A DNA stretch of 64,000 bases from Coralliovum pocilloporae (GTDB lineage Bacteria > Pseudomonadota > Alphaproteobacteria > Rhizobiales > Cohaesibacteraceae), in the NCBI RefSeq assembly GCF_030845175.1, contig NZ_CP132542.1:1472607-1536606 (forward strand), in the 5' to 3' direction. The notes beneath the pieces are model-generated. The model had not been told where the DNA came from. It saw nothing but the letters and a program-made list of their open reading frames with translations, and made no database searches. Position 1 is the stretch's first letter, and every line of letters starts with the position of its first letter. Both the position numbers and the translations under genes were made by a program. Shown in pieces: positions 59,662 through 64,000 of this stretch.

Positions 59662-60852
59662 ATGAAGATCACGGATTTCAAAACCTTTGTTGTCGGCAAT
59701 CCGCCACCGGGGTTTGGCGGTCGCTATTTCATCTTTGTCAAACTGGTCACCGACAGCGGCATTGTCGGCTATGGCGAGGTCTATGCAGCGACATTCAGTC
59801 CACATGTCATGGCGCGCATGGTGGAGGATGTGATTGAACGGCATGTGCTTGGCACGGACCCGTTCAGGATTGAGCATCTGTGGCGACGGGTTTACGGGGC
59901 CGGTTACACATTGCGCCCCGATGTTTCGGTTATGGGTGCGCTGAGCGGCATCGAGACCGCCTGCTGGGATATCATCGGCAAGGAGGTGAACAAGCCGGTT
60001 TATGAGCTGCTCGGAGGCCAAGTGCACGAAAAACTGCGCTCATACACCTATCTCTACCCAAAGGATGATGAGGATCACGCAGCGTTCTACCACGATGCGG
60101 ACCGCTCCGCTGAACGGGCTCTGGAATATGTGGAGAAGGGCTTCACCGCGTTAAAGTTCGATCCGGCAGGGCCTTACACCATCTATGATGGCCATCAGCC
60201 TTCCCTTGAAGATATTGCCCGGTCTGTGGAGTTTGTCAGAAAGCTGAGAGAAGCGGTTGGCACAAGAGCTGACCTTCTGTTTGGTACCCATGGTCAGTTC
60301 ACCACATCCGGTGCCATCCGTCTGGCCCGTCAGCTTGAGCCCTATGACCCTCTCTGGTTTGAAGAGCCCGTTCCTCCGGAAAATCCGCGGGAAATGGCAA
60401 GGGTCGCGCGCCAGACCACGATTCCGGTTGCGACCGGTGAGCGTCTGACCACCAAATATGAATTTGCCCGTGTTCTTGAAAACCAGGCGGCCTCTATTCT
60501 TCAGATGGCCCTTGGCCGGGTTGGTGGTATTCTGGAGGCCAAGAAGATAGCCGGAATGGCAGAAACCTACTATGCCCAGATCGCCCCGCACCTCTATTGC
60601 GGTCCGATTGAAGGGGCTGCCAATGTGCAGATCAGCACCTGCACGCCGAACTTCCTGATTCTCGAGAGCATTCAGGACTGGGGAGGATTCCACGCGAAAA
60701 TCCTGAAGAAACCGATGCAGTGGCAGGATGGCTATGTGATCCCGCCAACAGATCCTGGCATTGGCGTTGAGCTGGATGAGGACGTGGCTGAAGCCCACCC
60801 CTACGAAGGTAAAGACCTGCATCTGGATATGGTGGCTGAGCCGGTACGGTAG
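59662..60852 (+). CDS. mandelate racemase/muconate-lactonizing family enzyme
   Basis: A 396-residue enolase-superfamily enzyme resembling sugar-acid dehydratases or cycloisomerases. Catalytic K165 (TALKFDPAG), metal ligands E234 (WFEEP) and E260 (ATGERL), and H310 (IAPHLYCG) are present. The usual first metal ligand, Asp, is replaced: the strand reads LFGTHGQ, with G208 where Asp is expected and H210 kept. Substrate unknown. AGGAGGAG lies before the ATG. Converges on a LysR gene. Confidence 0.88.
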   Translation: MKITDFKTFVVGNPPPGFGGRYFIFVKLVTDSGIVGYGEVYAATFSPHVMARMVEDVIERHVLGTDPFRIEHLWRRVYGAGYTLRPDVSVMGALSGIETACWDIIGKEVNKPVYELLGGQVHEKLRSYTYLYPKDDEDHAAFYHDADRSAERALEYVEKGFTALKFDPAGPYTIYDGHQPSLEDIARSVEFVRKLREAVGTRADLLFGTHGQFTTSGAIRLARQLEPYDPLWFEEPVPPENPREMARVARQTTIPVATGERLTTKYEFARVLENQAASILQMALGRVGGILEAKKIAGMAETYYAQIAPHLYCGPIEGAANVQISTCTPNFLILESIQDWGGFHAKILKKPMQWQDGYVIPPTDPGIGVELDEDVAEAHPYEGKDLHLDMVAEPVR

Positions 60853-60885
60853 GGGCAATATCAAAGGAATGGATTGGTCTGAACC

Positions 60886-61788
60886 TTAATCAAGCAGGAA
60901 TGTTTCCCGTTTGATCCAGTCCACAAAGGCGACCACTTCCGGCCTGGCCCGGAGGCGGTCCTTGATCAGGCAGTAGAATCCGCGCTCGGATTCGAGTGTC
61001 AGGCCTGACGGCCGGATCAGGCGACCGTCCTGAATGTAGGAATCCACCAGCCGCCCCCAGCCAAGCCCGATGCCTTCCCCGTTCAGAACAGATTGGATCA
61101 GCAATCCATAGGTATCAACGGTGATGCCGGGCAGGGGCAGGCTTGGTCGATGGCCTTGTTCACGCAGAAAGACGCTCCAGTCGATCCAGCGATAATGGCT
61201 GTCATTGAGGTGGATAAGCGGCTGGGCGGCCAGTTCTCCGGCAGACAGGTCAGGTCGGGAGTTCTGAAGGAGGGCCGGGCTACAGATCGGATAGACTTCC
61301 TCGCCGAACAGATAGGTCACGTCCGCACCCGGCCAGCTGCCTTCGCCAAAGCGGATATAGATGTCAGCCGCATTGAAATCCGTATGATCGCCCTGATCCC
61401 TGGTCATCAGCCGGATATCGGTTTCCGGGTATTGCCGCCGGAATTTCGGCAGACGCTTGTTCAGCCAGAATTGTGCAATGCCGGCATGAGCGCCGATGAG
61501 GATCTGCGAGGGTCCCTTTGTCTGGCGAAGCGCTTCCGCTCCGGTTTCAATAGCGTCCAGTCCGGTAATGGCGGCACGATAAAGCTGTCGGCCTTCTTCG
61601 GTGAGCGACAGTTTACGATTCTGCCGTTTGAACAGCTCGACCCCCAGATCCTCTTCAAGGGCCTGTATCTGCCGACTGATCGCAGGCTGCTGTACGTTCA
61701 GCTCTTCTGCAGCACGCGTGAAATTGAGATGAGATGCTGCCGCCTCGAAAGCAACAATGGCATGCATGGATGGCAGCTTGCGACGCAT
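60886..61788 (-). CDS. LysR-family regulator (GcvA-like)
   Basis: A 300-residue LTTR. HTH: LPSMHAIVAFEAAASHLNFTRAAEELNVQQPAISRQIQALE; effector domain from about 90. Resembles GcvA/AmpR-type members. It is divergent from a hydroxyacid dehydrogenase across 360 bases with two near-identical palindromes, and converges on the enolase-family gene, so it likely controls both. Confidence 0.92.
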   Translation of the reverse strand: MRRKLPSMHAIVAFEAAASHLNFTRAAEELNVQQPAISRQIQALEEDLGVELFKRQNRKLSLTEEGRQLYRAAITGLDAIETGAEALRQTKGPSQILIGAHAGIAQFWLNKRLPKFRRQYPETDIRLMTRDQGDHTDFNAADIYIRFGEGSWPGADVTYLFGEEVYPICSPALLQNSRPDLSAGELAAQPLIHLNDSHYRWIDWSVFLREQGHRPSLPLPGITVDTYGLLIQSVLNGEGIGLGWGRLVDSYIQDGRLIRPSGLTLESERGFYCLIKDRLRARPEVVAFVDWIKRETFLLD

Positions 61789-61845
61789 ATCATTCCTTCA
61801 AGAAGGGATAAAGGGCAATTTTATCTGAATTTATAGCAATTTTTA

Positions 61846-61862
61846 ATTCATTTAATGAATTT
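61846..61862. promoter_or_regulatory. palindromic operator candidate, LysR side
   Basis: AATTCATTTAATGAATT: 17 bases symmetric around a central T. The 15-base core ATTCATTYAATGAAT recurs at 62022-62036 with one base changed, and it fits T-N11-A. It is 58 bases upstream of the LysR start. Confidence 0.55.
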
Positions 61863-62021
61863 GAGCAAGGTCGCTGATTTAATTATCCGGATAATTAAAT
61901 GCGTCGGTTGTTCGGCTTGTTTTTATGCTTAACAGGCTTGTTGTTCGTCTGCAGAAAACCGCCACAATATCTTAACAGCAAAAGCCCTTGCAGATCATGA
62001 AGCCGACTAAATAGTAATATC

Positions 62022-62036
62022 ATTCATTCAATGAAT
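62022..62036. promoter_or_regulatory. palindromic operator candidate, dehydrogenase side
   Basis: ATTCATTCAATGAAT, differing from the site at 61847-61861 only at the central base, 175 bases (start to start) away. Two copies flanking the 360-base divergent gap (61789-62148) suggest one dimeric regulator, perhaps through a DNA loop. Confidence 0.55.
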
Positions 62037-62148
62037 TTAAAACATGAATAAAATCACTATTTACAGAGGTATATCCCTAATTCATCATTCTTTCAGGTTA
62101 TCATTATGCAGTCTCAGTTTCTGCGATCTTCAGGAGGTCAACGGCTAC

Positions 62149-63117
62149 ATGGCTATTTCATCTATTGGCTTTATCGGGCTCGGCAATGTTGGCGGCAAGC
62201 TGGCCGGGTCGTTGATCCGCAACGGTTTCAATGTGACGGTTCGGGATCTGGACAGAGATGTGGCGCAGCCATTCCTTGATAGAGGTGCGCAGTGGGGTGA
62301 AAGTCCCAAAGCCATGATGGAAACCTGTGACATGGTAATCACCTGTCTGCCTTCCCCTGCTGCGAGTGCTGCGGTTATGGAAGCTGAGGATGGTATTCTG
62401 GCCGGGATGTCCTCTGGCAAGATCTGGGCGGAGATGAGCACCACGGATGAGCATGAGGTCAAACGACTTGGTGCGCTGGTGCGCGAGCGGGGCGGTGAGC
62501 CGATTGACTGCCCGGTTTCGGGCGGTTGCCACAGGGCGGCAACCGGCAACATCTCGATTTTTGCAGGATGTGACCGGGCGACGTTTGAGACAGCATTGCC
62601 GGTGATCAAGGCCATGGGACGCCGCATTCTTCATACGGGGAATCTGGGTTCCGCTTCGATCCTGAAGGTGGTTACAAACTATCTGGCCACGGCCAATCTC
62701 GTCACCCTGTGTGAAGCGCTTGTCACTTCGAAGGCGGCAGGTATGGATCTGAACACGGCCTTTGAAGCCATCAGAATTTCCTCCGGAAATTCCTTTGTTC
62801 ACGAGACGGAAAGTCAGGTCATTCTCAACGGCAGCCGCGATATCAATTTCACCATGGACCTGGTGGTGAAGGATATTTCCCTGTTCCAGGAAGTTGCGGA
62901 CCGGTGTGACGTGCCGCTTGAAATTTCCCCCATGCTGAAAGCGATTTTCCTCGATGGTCAGGAGCGTTATGGCCCGAGAGAACTGTCTCCCAACATCATC
63001 AAACGGCTGGAAGAAACAACAGGCCTTGATATCCGGGCTTCGGGCTTTCCAACAGAAATGGTGGATGATGAGCCGGAAGAGCCGGGATATGAGGTGATCC
63101 CGACCGGAAAGGGCTAG
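62149..63117 (+). CDS. NAD-binding beta-hydroxyacid dehydrogenase (3-hydroxyisobutyrate dehydrogenase family)
   Basis: A 322-residue oxidoreductase. Rossmann motif GFIGLGNVGGKLAGSL near 7-22; substrate motif DCPVSGGCHRAATGNISIFAG; catalytic Lys in GSASILKVVTNYL. The family includes 3-hydroxyisobutyrate, tartronate semialdehyde and L-threonate-type dehydrogenases. ATG at 62149 has AGGAGG 11 bases upstream; an upstream in-frame start at 62044 is rejected. Probably regulated by the divergent LysR. Confidence 0.9.
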   Translation: MAISSIGFIGLGNVGGKLAGSLIRNGFNVTVRDLDRDVAQPFLDRGAQWGESPKAMMETCDMVITCLPSPAASAAVMEAEDGILAGMSSGKIWAEMSTTDEHEVKRLGALVRERGGEPIDCPVSGGCHRAATGNISIFAGCDRATFETALPVIKAMGRRILHTGNLGSASILKVVTNYLATANLVTLCEALVTSKAAGMDLNTAFEAIRISSGNSFVHETESQVILNGSRDINFTMDLVVKDISLFQEVADRCDVPLEISPMLKAIFLDGQERYGPRELSPNIIKRLEETTGLDIRASGFPTEMVDDEPEEPGYEVIPTGKG

Positions 63118-63133
63118 GCCCTGATCCTAGACA

Positions 63134-64000
63134 CTAACCCTGATGCGTTTCCAGAAAGGCTGTTTCCCAGCCGATGAGGGCTCGCTTGCGGGTGATTCCC
63201 CAGTGATAACCGCAGAACCCGCCGGATTTCCCAACAACCCGGTGGCAGGGAACGACGAAGGAGATCGGATTTTTGCCAACGGCCGTGCCAACGGCCCGGG
63301 ATGCTTTCGGATTGCCCAGATGCTCAGCAATGCGGGAATAGGTGGTGGCCCGTCCTACCGGAATTTTCAAGAGTGTCTCCCAGACCCGGATTTCAAAATC
63401 CGTCCCGATCAGTGTGATGCGCACCGGATTGTCGGGAGTCCATTGTTCGGCATTGAAGATCTGTGCTGCGTAAGGTGCCGTCGCCGCTGAGTCCTCCAGA
63501 TAGTCTGCCCTTGGCCAGCGCGCCCGCATATCGTCCAGGGCTTTGGCTTCCTCGCCCTCATCGGCAAAGGCCAGTCCGGCGAGGCCATGATCTGTTGCCA
63601 TCAGAAGAACGAGTCCGAACGGGCAGGGATGAAATCCGTAGCGAATCACGACACCTGCGCCCTTTGCCTTGTAAACACCGGGGGTCATTGCCTCATGCGT
63701 CACAAACAGGTCATGCAGACGGCTGGGGCCTGAGAGGCCGACTTCGAAAGAGGTCTCCATGATGGAGGCTGAATCTTCCAGAAGTTTACGGGCATGATCC
63801 ATGGTGATGGACTGCAGGAAGGCCTTGGGCGTGATCCCGGCCCAGCGGGTAAACAGCTTCTGCAGGTGCCCGGCACTCAGGCCAACATGGGTTCCGATCT
63901 CATCCAGAGAGGGCTGGTCGTGCCAGTTCTCACTGAGATATTCGATAGTTCGCCGGACCGTATCATAATCCCGCAAAGCGCCTGATTCTGTGCCAAGGTC
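63134..64000 (-). CDS. AraC-type HTH plus methylated-DNA-cysteine methyltransferase (5' end not in window)
   Basis: An Ada-like two-domain protein. Residues near the left include an AraC helix-turn-helix (SLDEIGTHVGLSAGHLQKLFTRWAGITP), then an Ogt/MGMT domain with the alkyl-acceptor Cys in VVPCHRVVGK and ATTYSRIAEHLGNPKASRAVG. No Cys4 zinc domain like E. coli Ada N-terminus is seen, but the frame stays open to the window edge (DLGTESGALRDYD), so more may lie beyond. It repairs O6-alkylguanine and may control its own gene. Confidence 0.88.
   Translation of the reverse strand, partial: DLGTESGALRDYDTVRRTIEYLSENWHDQPSLDEIGTHVGLSAGHLQKLFTRWAGITPKAFLQSITMDHARKLLEDSASIMETSFEVGLSGPSRLHDLFVTHEAMTPGVYKAKGAGVVIRYGFHPCPFGLVLLMATDHGLAGLAFADEGEEAKALDDMRARWPRADYLEDSAATAPYAAQIFNAEQWTPDNPVRITLIGTDFEIRVWETLLKIPVGRATTYSRIAEHLGNPKASRAVGTAVGKNPISFVVPCHRVVGKSGGFCGYHWGITRKRALIGWETAFLETHQG

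Overview
This window looks like the replication-origin region of an alphaproteobacterial main chromosome, most likely Hyphomicrobiales (Rhizobiales) or a close relative. The support is gene order, not a computed phylogeny: yggS-leuS-lptE-holA, parB-parA-rsmG-mnmG-mnmE-rho-hemJ-hemE, then ppsR-maf-aroE-coaE-dnaQ-secB-fxsA-Tim44-mltA-smr, hslVU back to back with hisB-DUF2628-hisHAFE-coaA, and dnaKJ-pmtA-pyrF-dapB-gpmA. GC appears to be in the mid-50s by eye, lower in a few accessory stretches. No tRNA, rRNA, CRISPR array, insertion sequence or prophage gene was recognised.

Layout. 1-2240: xthA (5' end cut), a short cyclic-nucleotide-binding protein, an OmpR-type response regulator and an L,D-transpeptidase-like protein. 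2292-7324: yggS diverging from leuS-lptE-holA. 7440-10155: a CaiB-type CoA-transferase, a citrate-synthase-like lyase and a SpoU-type RNA methylase, sitting between holA and parB, which are usually close. 10270-19147: the leftward block parB to hemE with three parS sites. About 19176-19560: predicted oriC with tandem DnaA boxes and CtrA boxes. 19576-23194: the rightward block ppsR to dnaQ. All genes flanking oriC are transcribed away from it.

23303-37006: secB, fxsA, a Tim44-domain protein, mltA, smr and a small regulator, then hslUV, the histidine operon with DUF2628 and coaA, a DUF2259 protein, a MoeB/ThiF-type enzyme and a DMT exporter. 37018-38865: a PhyH-type oxygenase diverging from a LysR gene. 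38963-48280: dnaK with a heat-shock-type promoter, dnaJ, a Na/phosphate cotransporter, pmtA, an FMN reductase, pyrF, DUF1330, dapB and gpmA.

48411-64000 is an accessory, mostly catabolic stretch: 2,2-dialkylglycine decarboxylase with its LysR regulator, a secreted repeat protein, a probable Zur-controlled COG0523 GTPase plus DUF1826 pair, a non-pyrrolysine MttB homologue with an MmgE/PrpD protein, DUF3047 plus a glycosyltransferase, DUF547, an enolase-superfamily enzyme, a second LysR gene, a beta-hydroxyacid dehydrogenase, and an AraC-HTH/O6-alkylguanine-DNA methyltransferase cut by the window end.

Best leads for new biology: the oriC/CtrA/DnaA/parS architecture; a small leader ORF running into a terminator hairpin just before hisB; the CoA-transferase plus lyase insertion beside parB; and DUF1826, whose conserved residues look like an Fe(II)/2-oxoglutarate oxygenase under a Zur-type box.
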